A stretch of DNA of 64,000 bases from assembly GCA_003169895.1 (NCBI GenBank), contig PNAE01000008.1, positions 1 through 64,000 of the forward strand. Direction: 5' to 3'. The notes under the pieces are model-generated. The model searched no databases. It was not told the DNA's origin and saw only the letters and a program-made list of their open reading frames with translations. Positions 54,633 to 62,279 of the stretch are shown piece by piece. Each line of letters opens with the position of its first letter. The stretch's first letter is position 1. The position numbers were made by a program, and so were the translations under genes. The DNA is from Gemmatimonadota bacterium (GTDB lineage: Bacteria; Gemmatimonadota; Gemmatimonadetes; Gemmatimonadales; GWC2-71-9).

Positions 54633-55073
54633 ATGCCCACGATGACACCCCCCTGGACCCTGCTGGCAACCGCCGCCCTCCTCGCCGCATGCGGTGGAAA
54701 AGGGGCCGGGACACCAGCTGGTGAGAAGTCACCCGGAGCCGGCGCTTCCGCTGCGGCCGCGCCGGCGCCGACCGGCAAGATCATTGTGGTCGAGATGTTC
54801 GCGGACGAGAAGGGCAGCCGATACGTACCGGCCGAAATCACGGCACATCCGGGCGACGTCGTTCGGTTCACGCTGGTGGTTGGCGTGCACAACATCCACT
54901 TCCTGGCGGACAGCAACGTCGGCGTGGCCAATCTGCCGGAGCCGAGCGACCTGCTCCAGTTGCCCGGGCAGACGTACGACCTGCCGGTGAACCTGCCGGC
55001 GGGGAGGACGTACTTTTTCCAGTGTGATCCGCATCTGCTGCTAGGTATGAAGGGGCACTTGAAGGTCGAGTAA
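54633..55073 (+). CDS. Cupredoxin (plastocyanin/azurin-like) lipoprotein
   Basis: 146 aa from ATG 54633. Lipobox LLAAC, an Ala/Pro/Gly linker, then a cupredoxin fold of about 95 residues: ITAHPGDVVRFTLVVGVHNIHFL (His) and YFFQCDPHLLLGMKGHLKVE (Cys, His, Met), a complete type 1 copper set. As last gene of the nos unit it is a good candidate for the electron donor to NosZ, or a copper chaperone in place of NosL, which is missing here. Confidence 0.88.
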   Translation: MPTMTPPWTLLATAALLAACGGKGAGTPAGEKSPGAGASAAAAPAPTGKIIVVEMFADEKGSRYVPAEITAHPGDVVRFTLVVGVHNIHFLADSNVGVANLPEPSDLLQLPGQTYDLPVNLPAGRTYFFQCDPHLLLGMKGHLKVE

Positions 55074-55097
55074 GCCGGCCCGCGGCTCTTACATTAC

Positions 55098-55829
55098 ATG
55101 ATGGTCAAGGGCCAGTACTACTACGACAGCCGCACGCCCCGCTACGCCGTGCTGTTCGCTGCGCCCCTGTTGTTCGCCTACGAATTGCTCGCCTGGCTGC
55201 TGAGCAACCCGGTGACGCCTGGCGTACGCAACGGCGCCGACGTCATGCTCAAGGCGCCGTTCGTGCACCTGGCCGGGTACCGGGGCGTGATCGCGTTCGA
55301 CTGCCTGCTGGCGATCACCGGGGTGTGGCTGGTGGCGCGCGACTGGCGCCGGCATCCCGGACCCTTGCGCCTGCCTGTGTTCCCGCTGATGCTCGCGGAG
55401 TCGGTGGGTCTCGCCCTGATCGTGGGCGTGGTGCTCCGCTACGCCACCGCGGCGTTGCTGCACTACTTCGTGCTGTCGCGGCCCGCCGGCCTCGACATGC
55501 CCACCCAGTTGATGGTCTCCCTCGGTGCGGGGATCTATGAGGAACTGCTATTTCGGGTGATCCTGGTGGGCGGGCTGTCGCTCCTTGCCAAGCGGGTGTT
55601 CGGCTGGACCCCGCGGAGCGCAAGTGTATTCGCTGTTCTGCTGAGTGCGTTGCTGTTCTCGAGCTTCCACTACATCGGGGCGTATGGCGACACGATGCGC
55701 GTGTCGTCGTTTGTCTTCCGCCTCCTCGCGGGATTGGTGTTCAGCAGCCTGTACGTTGTGCGCGGATTCGGGATCACGGCGTGGACGCACGCGCTCTATG
55801 ACGTCGTCGTTACGGTGGGCGGCGGGTAG
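55098..55829 (+). CDS. CPBP-family intramembrane metalloprotease
   Basis: 243 aa from ATG 55098. Several membrane helices and the Abi/CPBP motifs: EELLFR (EExxxR, at GAGIYEELLFRVILVGG) and FSSFHYIG with the second-site His. Related to Rce1-type endopeptidases. Substrate unknown. Convergent with the DsbA-like gene, sharing a stop boundary at 55829/55830. Confidence 0.88.
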   Translation: MMVKGQYYYDSRTPRYAVLFAAPLLFAYELLAWLLSNPVTPGVRNGADVMLKAPFVHLAGYRGVIAFDCLLAITGVWLVARDWRRHPGPLRLPVFPLMLAESVGLALIVGVVLRYATAALLHYFVLSRPAGLDMPTQLMVSLGAGIYEELLFRVILVGGLSLLAKRVFGWTPRSASVFAVLLSALLFSSFHYIGAYGDTMRVSSFVFRLLAGLVFSSLYVVRGFGITAWTHALYDVVVTVGGG

Positions 55830-56495
55830 TCACCCCTTCCTGGTTTTTGCCGCGTATACGGAATCCAGCACGCGGCGGAATATCTCGATCGGCTGCGCGC
55901 CGTCCATCATGCCGCCTTCGATGTAGAACGTCGGCGTGCTCCGGGCGCCCGACCGCTGGGCCCCGGCAACGTCATCGCTGACCGCCGCGGCGCCAACACC
56001 CGATTCCAGGCAGCTCGTCATCGCGTCCTGCTTGAGTCCGAGCGCCGGAATCTGTGACTGAAAGAATGGCGCGGCGTTCTTGAGGTTTTCCCACCGATCG
56101 TGCGTGCCATAGAGCATATCATGCGTCGGCCAGAACCTGCCTTGCCGGGCGGCGCACGCGGCGAACTCGGCGGCGGCGACGGCATTGGCGTGAATCGACG
56201 GGATCGGGAAGTTGATGAATATCCACCGAACCTTCCCCGTCCGGACGTATTCCTTGTCGATGCTGGGCCACGTCTGCAGTGCGAAGTCCCGGCAATACGG
56301 GCACTGGAAGTCTGCCATCTCATAGACCGTTACTGGCGCGGTCTTCGCGCCCTTGGCACGGGCATCGAGCGAGAGGTCGGGTCCGCCCTGTGCGCGAACC
56401 GGCTGCGGCCCGAGCACTGACATCGCCACGCCCAGAGACACCACCGGCACGCGCAACGCTTGTTTCAGGCGCGAAACACGGAGTGCGAAACTCAT
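55830..56495 (-). CDS. DsbA-like thiol oxidoreductase, exported
   Basis: 221 aa from ATG 56495 (the frame is open farther upstream but without similarity). Signal peptide to about VRAQG. Thioredoxin fold with CPYC (FQCPYCRD) and cis-Pro in RSTPTFYIEGG. The helical insert and C-terminal region match DsbA/BdbD-type Thioredoxin_4 proteins. Probably forms or repairs disulfides, or helps c-type cytochrome and copper protein folding in the periplasm. Confidence 0.85.
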   Translation of the reverse strand: MSFALRVSRLKQALRVPVVSLGVAMSVLGPQPVRAQGGPDLSLDARAKGAKTAPVTVYEMADFQCPYCRDFALQTWPSIDKEYVRTGKVRWIFINFPIPSIHANAVAAAEFAACAARQGRFWPTHDMLYGTHDRWENLKNAAPFFQSQIPALGLKQDAMTSCLESGVGAAAVSDDVAGAQRSGARSTPTFYIEGGMMDGAQPIEIFRRVLDSVYAAKTRKG

Positions 56496-56576
56496 GACGG
56501 CCTCGGAGAGTATCTTTGTTGCGGTCCGGAACAGCCGAGGCTCTGGCTGCCGGAAACCGCAGGTTCGCGTCAGGGA

Positions 56577-57446
56577 ATGGAGCGGGTCCACAGAGTGATC
56601 AAAGGTATCGGCGCCCTCGCGGCGATCCAACTCGCGCTGATCGGCATCCTTCCGGCCCAACAGGCCGGGATCACCAAGTTGTTCCCGGCACAGCCCACCG
56701 GCTACGTCACCGACGTCGCCAACCTGCTCGACGGCTCCACCCGCCAGGCGCTCGAGGCACGGCTGGAACACCTTCGGGCCGTGACCGGAGCCGAGGTTGC
56801 CGTCGTGACGCTTCCGACGATCGGCGATTACGCCCCCGTGGATGTCGCCACGCAGATCGGACGGGCGTGGGGCGTCGGAGCGAAGGCTGCGATCGGCGAC
56901 AATCGCCGCAACGCCGGCGTCGTGTTTCTGCTGGTTCCGCATACTGCCGAACACAAGGGCGAGATCTTCATCGCACCGGGACTCGGGCTCGAAGGTGCGA
57001 TTACGGATGCGAAGGCCGGCCAGATTCGCGACGCGATGGTCCCCGCGCTTTCGCAGCAGAATTACGGTGCCGGACTCGATGTCGGCACCAGCATGATCGC
57101 GGACCTGATCGCACGCGAGCTCGGCATCCAGGACACTTCGCTGCTTCGGGCGCGTCCGCCCCCGCGATCCTCGGCGCGATCGACCGGCAGCATGGTGAAG
57201 TTCGTGATTTACGCGCTGATTTTCATCATCTGGATCATCTCGCTCATCGCCCGCAACCGCGGCGGTCGTGGCGGCCGTGGCGGTGGCATTGGCGGTGGCT
57301 GGATCCTGCCCTACATGATCGGTCGCAGCTTTGGTGGCGGTGGGGGCTTTGGCGGCGGTGGGTTCGGTGGCGGCGGTGGCGGTGGCTTCGGCGGGTTCGG
57401 CGGCGGTGGCGGTTTCAGCGGCGGTGGCGCCGGAGGGAGTTTCTGA
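56577..57446 (+). CDS. TPM-domain (YgcG-type) membrane protein
   Basis: 289 aa from ATG 56577. Signal sequence to about PAQQA, TPM domain (residues 30-170: GYVTDVANLLDGSTRQALEARL, TGAEVAVVTLPTIGDYAPVDVA, NAGVVFLLV, GLGLEGAITDAKAG), one membrane helix (KFVIYALIFIIWIISLI), and a glycine-rich tail ending GGAGGSF. YgcG-like genes are commonly paired with lemA, as here (58168). Exact function unknown. Confidence 0.87.
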   Translation: MERVHRVIKGIGALAAIQLALIGILPAQQAGITKLFPAQPTGYVTDVANLLDGSTRQALEARLEHLRAVTGAEVAVVTLPTIGDYAPVDVATQIGRAWGVGAKAAIGDNRRNAGVVFLLVPHTAEHKGEIFIAPGLGLEGAITDAKAGQIRDAMVPALSQQNYGAGLDVGTSMIADLIARELGIQDTSLLRARPPPRSSARSTGSMVKFVIYALIFIIWIISLIARNRGGRGGRGGGIGGGWILPYMIGRSFGGGGGFGGGGFGGGGGGGFGGFGGGGGFSGGGAGGSF

Positions 57447-58168
57447 TGGATCGAACGCAACTCGACCAATCGCTTGGCACCCTCGCGAAAACGCTGGGTG
57501 AGCTGGCCGGCCTCAACGCGAGCGTGGTGCTCTACGGCTCCGCGGCGCGCGCGGACTGGGTTCCGGGGCGGTCAGATGTCAACCTGCTGGTGCTGGTGGA
57601 TGATACGTCGTCCGCCGCGCTGCGCCGGCTCACGCCCGCGGTCACCGAATGGCACACCAAGGGGTTCGCCCCACCGCTGATCATGGGTCGCGAGGAGTGG
57701 CAGCGTTCGGCCGACGTGTTTCCCATCGAGATCGCCGATATGCAGGTCGCGCACCGCGTGCTGTGTGGCGTCGATCCGGTACAGGGCATGGCGGTCGATC
57801 CGGTCGACCTGCGCGAGGCGGTCGAGAAGGAGCTGCGCGGCAAGCTGGTGCGCCTGCGACAAGCGTATGTCCGGTTCGGCGACGCCGGGCTCATCCTTGG
57901 CGGTTTCGCGCTGGCGTCGATCGCGAGTTATTTCGCACTGTTGCGCTGTATCGCGGTGTTGTACCATCGCGCGCCCGGCCGCGAGCCGAAGGAGACGGTC
58001 GCCGCGCTCGCCGCGGAGCTGGGTGCCGATTCGGGCGTGGCGGTCGAGATTGCCGGCCACCGGCGTGATCCGGAATGGAATTGCCCGCCGGACACCTTCG
58101 TGCGCTATCTCGATCTGGTGCGGCGTACCGTCGACCTGGTAGACACCTTCCAGAATGGAGAACACTGA
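57446..58168 (+). CDS. Nucleotidyltransferase-fold protein
   Basis: 240 aa from ATG 57446, overlapping the preceding stop (TGATG). N-terminal MNT-like pol-beta superfamily segment LNASVVLYGSAARADWVPGRSDVNLLVLVDD, with GSxxRxDxxxxSDxx (catalytic GS; Asp pair reduced to D-V-N). The C-terminal helical half includes one hydrophobic segment (LILGGFALASIASYFALL). The altered Asp pattern suggests it may be inactive. Sits between TPM and lemA genes in the same operon. Confidence 0.7.
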   Translation: MDRTQLDQSLGTLAKTLGELAGLNASVVLYGSAARADWVPGRSDVNLLVLVDDTSSAALRRLTPAVTEWHTKGFAPPLIMGREEWQRSADVFPIEIADMQVAHRVLCGVDPVQGMAVDPVDLREAVEKELRGKLVRLRQAYVRFGDAGLILGGFALASIASYFALLRCIAVLYHRAPGREPKETVAALAAELGADSGVAVEIAGHRRDPEWNCPPDTFVRYLDLVRRTVDLVDTFQNGEH

Positions 58169-58737
58169 TGCGTCGTTCCCGATACTCCCCCGTCCTGCTT
58201 CTGGGCCTCGTCGTCATGGCGAGCGGCTGCAGCTACAACCGGCTGCAGCGCCTGGACGAGCAGATCAACCAGGCGCAGGGCCAGATCAAGGTGCAGCTCC
58301 AGCGGCGCGCCGACCTGATCGGCAACCTGGTCAACACCGTCAAGGGAATGACCAAGCAGGAAGACACCGTGTTCCTCGGTATCGCCGCGGCGCGCGCGAA
58401 GCTGGCCGGCGCAGCGGCGGGGAACGACGTGCAGGCGATGGGGGAGGCGAATGCCGCGATGAACGCCCCGCTCAGCCGTCTGCTGGCGATCTCGGAGAAC
58501 TATCCGACCCTCCGCAGCAGCGACAACTTCAAGCAATTGCAGGATGAGCTGGCTGGCACCGAAAACCGCATCGCGACGGCGCGCACCGATTACAACACGG
58601 CGGTGCAGCAGTTCAACAGTGCGATTCGCCAGTTCCCGACCATCATCACGGCCAAGATTTTCGGCCTTGGCAAGCCGCGACCGTACTTCGACCTGACCAC
58701 ACCGGGCGCAGCGAACGTACCGACCGTGAAGTTCTAG
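58168..58737 (+). CDS. lemA: LemA-family lipoprotein
   Basis: 189 aa from ATG 58168, overlapping the previous stop. Lipobox VMASGC. LemA helices: YNRLQRLDEQINQAQGQIKVQLQRRADLIGNLVNTVKG, FKQLQDELAGTENRIATARTDYN, and PTIITAKIFGL near the end. The family is membrane-attached and coiled-coil-like with unclear function. Confidence 0.9.
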   Translation: MRRSRYSPVLLLGLVVMASGCSYNRLQRLDEQINQAQGQIKVQLQRRADLIGNLVNTVKGMTKQEDTVFLGIAAARAKLAGAAAGNDVQAMGEANAAMNAPLSRLLAISENYPTLRSSDNFKQLQDELAGTENRIATARTDYNTAVQQFNSAIRQFPTIITAKIFGLGKPRPYFDLTTPGAANVPTVKF

Positions 58738-58777
58738 GGGCGGCAGCAGAACGCGAGTGTGAAGGAGACGCGAGAAC

Positions 58778-60292
58778 TCAGCTGGTCGCCGGCTTCGGAA
58801 ACAGGTTCTCCGGCTTGGCAATGCGGGCTCCGGCGACATCGGGCTGTTGCGCGACGCGCCACGCCCCTTCCGGCGACCGCTCCTGACCCAGCGCCGTCCA
58901 CATGGCCTGCGCCTTCGCCGGCATGAACGGCGACGCCATGACCGACAACCGGAGCAGGCACCGCGCGAGCGGCCCGAGCACGAAGTCGAGGCGTGCGTCC
59001 TCACCCGCCTTGGCCAGCGCCCACGGCGCGGTTGCCACGATATATCCGTTTGCTTCGCTCACCAACTGCGAAATCGCTGCCGCACCCCCCTTGAGGTCGA
59101 TCGCGTCCATGGCGGCCGTGTACTCCGCGAGACATCGGTCTCCGGCGGCGTCCAGCGGTTCCGCGGGCGCCGGGCCCGCCGGGACCACGCCATTCCAGTA
59201 CTTCTCGATCATCGCCGTCACCCGCGCCACGAGATTGCCGAGACCATTGGCGAGATCGCCGTCATAGCGCGCGTCGAACCGCTCGAACGAGAAATCGCCG
59301 TCGTTCTCGAACCCGATTTCGCGCAGCAGGAACCAGCGCAACGCATCCGGTCCGTGTCGCGCGATCGCCGAGTCGATCGACACCGAGGTCCCCTCCGACT
59401 TGCTGACTTTTGCGCCGCCCCACTGCACGTAACCATGCGCCCACACCATGTGCGGTAAGGGCACGCCGGCGGCCAGCAGCATCGCGGGCCAGACGATGCA
59501 ATGGAAGCGGGTGATGCCCTTGCCGATGACATGCAGGTCGGCCGGCCACAGCCCGTCATACCCGGCGTCCGGATAGCCGGTGACGCTGAGGTAGTTGATC
59601 AGCGCATCGAACCACACGTAGACGGTCTGATCGGCAGCGCCAGGGAACGGGATTCCCCATGGCAGGCGGCCCCGGGAGATCGAGATGTCCTGCAACCCGT
59701 CCTCGAGCACCCGGAGCACCTCGTTGCGACGTATCGCCGGCTCGACGCGGAACGCCCCGGACCGGATTGCGGCAAGCACCGGATCGCGCCACCGTGACAG
59801 ACGGAAGAAGGTGTTGCGTTCCCTGGTCGGAATCAGGTCACGCGATGGATGTTCGATGCACCGGCCATCACGAATCTGGCTTTCGGACTTGAACTCCTCG
59901 CACCCGACGCAATACAGACCTTCATACTCGCCGACGTACAGGTCGTCCGGGTTGCGCGCGCGGATGGCCTCGATGAGGGCGGTGACACCGCGGACATGCC
60001 GGGGTTCCGTGGTGCGGATCCAGTCGTCGTGCGAGCACTCCAGTCGCCGCCACGTCGCATCGAATCTCTCGCTCATCGCATCCAGCCACTCGGCGGGAGT
60101 GCGGCCCGCCGCCTCCGCTGCCTGAATCACCTTCTGGGCGTTCTCGTCCATGCCCATGATGAACCGGACCGGCTCGCCGCGGAGCCGGTGCCAGCGCGCG
60201 AGGGCATCGGCGCCGACCTTTTCCAGCGCATGACCGACGTGTGGATCGCCGTTCGAGTAGTCGATGGCGGTCGTGATGTAGTACGGCTTCAC
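58778..60292 (-). CDS. metG: Methionyl-tRNA synthetase
   Basis: 504 aa from ATG 60292. HIGH-type HVGH (DPHVGHALEK), KMSKS-type KVSKSEG, and the connective zinc-knuckle region with GLYCVGCEEFKSESQI. No C-terminal EMAP/tRNA-binding domain, consistent with the short bacterial form. Charges tRNA-Met. Overlaps the PSP1-domain gene (60289). Confidence 0.96.
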   Translation of the reverse strand: MKPYYITTAIDYSNGDPHVGHALEKVGADALARWHRLRGEPVRFIMGMDENAQKVIQAAEAAGRTPAEWLDAMSERFDATWRRLECSHDDWIRTTEPRHVRGVTALIEAIRARNPDDLYVGEYEGLYCVGCEEFKSESQIRDGRCIEHPSRDLIPTRERNTFFRLSRWRDPVLAAIRSGAFRVEPAIRRNEVLRVLEDGLQDISISRGRLPWGIPFPGAADQTVYVWFDALINYLSVTGYPDAGYDGLWPADLHVIGKGITRFHCIVWPAMLLAAGVPLPHMVWAHGYVQWGGAKVSKSEGTSVSIDSAIARHGPDALRWFLLREIGFENDGDFSFERFDARYDGDLANGLGNLVARVTAMIEKYWNGVVPAGPAPAEPLDAAGDRCLAEYTAAMDAIDLKGGAAAISQLVSEANGYIVATAPWALAKAGEDARLDFVLGPLARCLLRLSVMASPFMPAKAQAMWTALGQERSPEGAWRVAQQPDVAGARIAKPENLFPKPATS

Positions 60293-61314
60293 GCGCGAGG
60301 CGATCCTGGATTGGCTGGTGGGGAGGCTGCTGCGGCCGCGGCGCGGTCGATCTCGTCACGCAGATCGATGGCGGGAATGATGCGGCTGCCATGCTCGTCG
60401 CTGCGAAGGGCAACGCGTTCGCGGAAGATGTCGACCGCGATCACCTTCTCGGGGCCGCGAAGCGTCTGCACCATCTTGCCTTCCTTCGGGTAGCGCTTGC
60501 GCGATGCCAGGTAGAAGTCGTGTTCGTACTTGAGGCAGCAGAGCAGTCGCCCGCATCCACCGGAAATCTGCGCCGGATTCAGCGACAGCCGCTGGTCCTT
60601 GGCGAGCCCGAGGTTGACCGGGCCGGTCGACGTGAGCCATGTGCTGCAGCAGAATTCCCGGCCGCAGCGCCCGACGCCACCCAGTCGTGCAGCCTCATCG
60701 CGCACGCCGATCTGCCGCAGCTCGATCCGGGTGCGGAACTGCGTGGCGAGTTCCCGGACCAGGTTGCGAAAGTCCACTCGCGTTTCAGATGTGAAGTAGA
60801 TCGTCAGCCGGTTCTTGTCCCACTGCCACTCGGCGTCCGAAATGCGCATGGTGAGACGATGGCTCAGCGCGCGCTCGGTCACCTGCCGCCGGACATCGTC
60901 TTCATGGCGACGCAGCTCTTCGTGCTGGGCGACATCGCGGGGGCCGGCCCGGCGAACGACCTGCCGACGTGGGTCTCCACTCGCGCCTTCGGCGCTCGAT
61001 CGACCTGACGTGATCTCGGCGTCCGTGCCGGTCACCTCGGCCGAGCCGCTCTGCGGCAGGTCGGGAGGCGCGTCGAGAGAAACGCTCGACCCGCGCCCCT
61101 CGACCCCGGTTGCTGGCGACGTCTCGCAGCTCGTACAGCCGCCGCACTTGGCCAATGCCGCTTCGCCGGCCGAATTGACCCGGCCAAGATCGAGTCCGCG
61201 TTCGGCCTCCACGAGCACGGCTTCGTTCAGGCGCAACGGCGCACTCCCGACCGCCCAGTCGAAGAAGCCCCGGCGGTTTCCCTTGAAGCGCACTTCCACG
61301 GTCTGCATCGTCAT
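60289..61314 (-). CDS. PSP1-domain protein, RicT/YaaT-like
   Basis: 341 aa from ATG 61314, overlapping the accA stop (ATGA). The PSP1 core has CGREFCCSTWL and GGCGRLLCCLKYEHDFY, the cysteines that hold Fe-S clusters in B. subtilis RicT (Y-complex). N-terminal VEVRFKGNRRGFF and CGGCTSC; a Ser/Gly/Asp-rich linker (about residues 65-115) separates it from the core and is longer than usual. In Bacillus the complex affects RNA processing; the role here is inferred. Confidence 0.85.
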   Translation of the reverse strand: MTMQTVEVRFKGNRRGFFDWAVGSAPLRLNEAVLVEAERGLDLGRVNSAGEAALAKCGGCTSCETSPATGVEGRGSSVSLDAPPDLPQSGSAEVTGTDAEITSGRSSAEGASGDPRRQVVRRAGPRDVAQHEELRRHEDDVRRQVTERALSHRLTMRISDAEWQWDKNRLTIYFTSETRVDFRNLVRELATQFRTRIELRQIGVRDEAARLGGVGRCGREFCCSTWLTSTGPVNLGLAKDQRLSLNPAQISGGCGRLLCCLKYEHDFYLASRKRYPKEGKMVQTLRGPEKVIAVDIFRERVALRSDEHGSRIIPAIDLRDEIDRAAAAAASPPANPGSPRA

Positions 61315-62273
61315 GCGTCCGCGTAGGATCCCATCGCGGCGTACTTGTCGTGGCGGCGCCTGACGAGCTTCTCGGGACGCACCTTGTTGAGTTCGTTGAC
61401 GGTCTTGATCAGTGCCGCGCGCAGGAACTCGCCCGCGGCGTCCGGATCGAAATGTGCGCCGCCGAGCGGTTCGGGAATGATCTCATCCACCAGGCCGAGG
61501 CGAATGAGGTCATCGGCAGTGAGCTTGAGCGCATCGGCAGCGCGCTCGCGCTGCGTCGCATCCTTCCACAGGATCGTGGCGCATCCCTCGGGCGAAATCA
61601 CCGAGTACACCGAGTTCTCGAACATCAGGACCCGGTCGGCCACGCCGAGCGCCAGTGCGCCGCCCGACCCGCCTTCTCCGATCACCACGGAAACGATCGG
61701 GGTGGCCAGTGCGGACATTTCGAGGATGTTGCGTGCCAGCGCCTCGGACTGACCACGCTCTTCGGCACCAAGGCCGGGATAGGCTCCGGGTGTATCGATC
61801 AGCGTGATGATCGGGGCGTGGAAGCGGGTGGCGGCTTGCATCAGGCGCAGCGCCTTGCGGTAGCCCTCCGGATGGGCCATGCCGAAGTTCCGCTTGATGT
61901 TTTCCTTCGTGTCGCGGCCCTTCTGGTGTCCGATCACCATCACCGACTGGCGGTTGAGGCGCGCCCACCCTCCGACGATCGCCGGGTCGTCGCGGAACAG
62001 GCGGTCGCCGTGCAGTTCGATGAAGTCGGTGAAGATCGACGACAGGTAGTCGAGCGTGTACGGGCGGCGCGGGTGCCGCGCCACCTGCACCCGCTGCATC
62101 GGCGTGAGGCTCCGGTAGATCTCACCGCGCCGGATGGCCAGCTTGTCTTCCAGCGTGCCGATCTCGCCGTTGACATCAATGCCGCGTTCGTCGCCGATCC
62201 GCCTGAGTTCCTCGATCTGGCGCTCGAGCTCGGCGAGCGGTTTCTCGAAGTCCAGCGCATAAGCGATGGCCAT
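61311..62273 (-). CDS. accA: Acetyl-CoA carboxylase carboxyltransferase subunit alpha
   Basis: 320 aa from ATG 62273. Matches AccA: ALDFEKPLAELERQIEELR, the HPRRPYTLDYLSSIFTDFIELHGDRLFRDDPAIVGG stretch, and the oxyanion-forming GEGGSGGALALGVADRV. Catalyses carboxyl transfer to acetyl-CoA together with AccD, the first step of fatty acid synthesis. The six-base gap after dnaE suggests cotranscription. Confidence 0.97.
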   Translation of the reverse strand: MAIAYALDFEKPLAELERQIEELRRIGDERGIDVNGEIGTLEDKLAIRRGEIYRSLTPMQRVQVARHPRRPYTLDYLSSIFTDFIELHGDRLFRDDPAIVGGWARLNRQSVMVIGHQKGRDTKENIKRNFGMAHPEGYRKALRLMQAATRFHAPIITLIDTPGAYPGLGAEERGQSEALARNILEMSALATPIVSVVIGEGGSGGALALGVADRVLMFENSVYSVISPEGCATILWKDATQRERAADALKLTADDLIRLGLVDEIIPEPLGGAHFDPDAAGEFLRAALIKTVNELNKVRPEKLVRRRHDKYAAMGSYADA

Positions 62274-62279
62274 GTCGTG

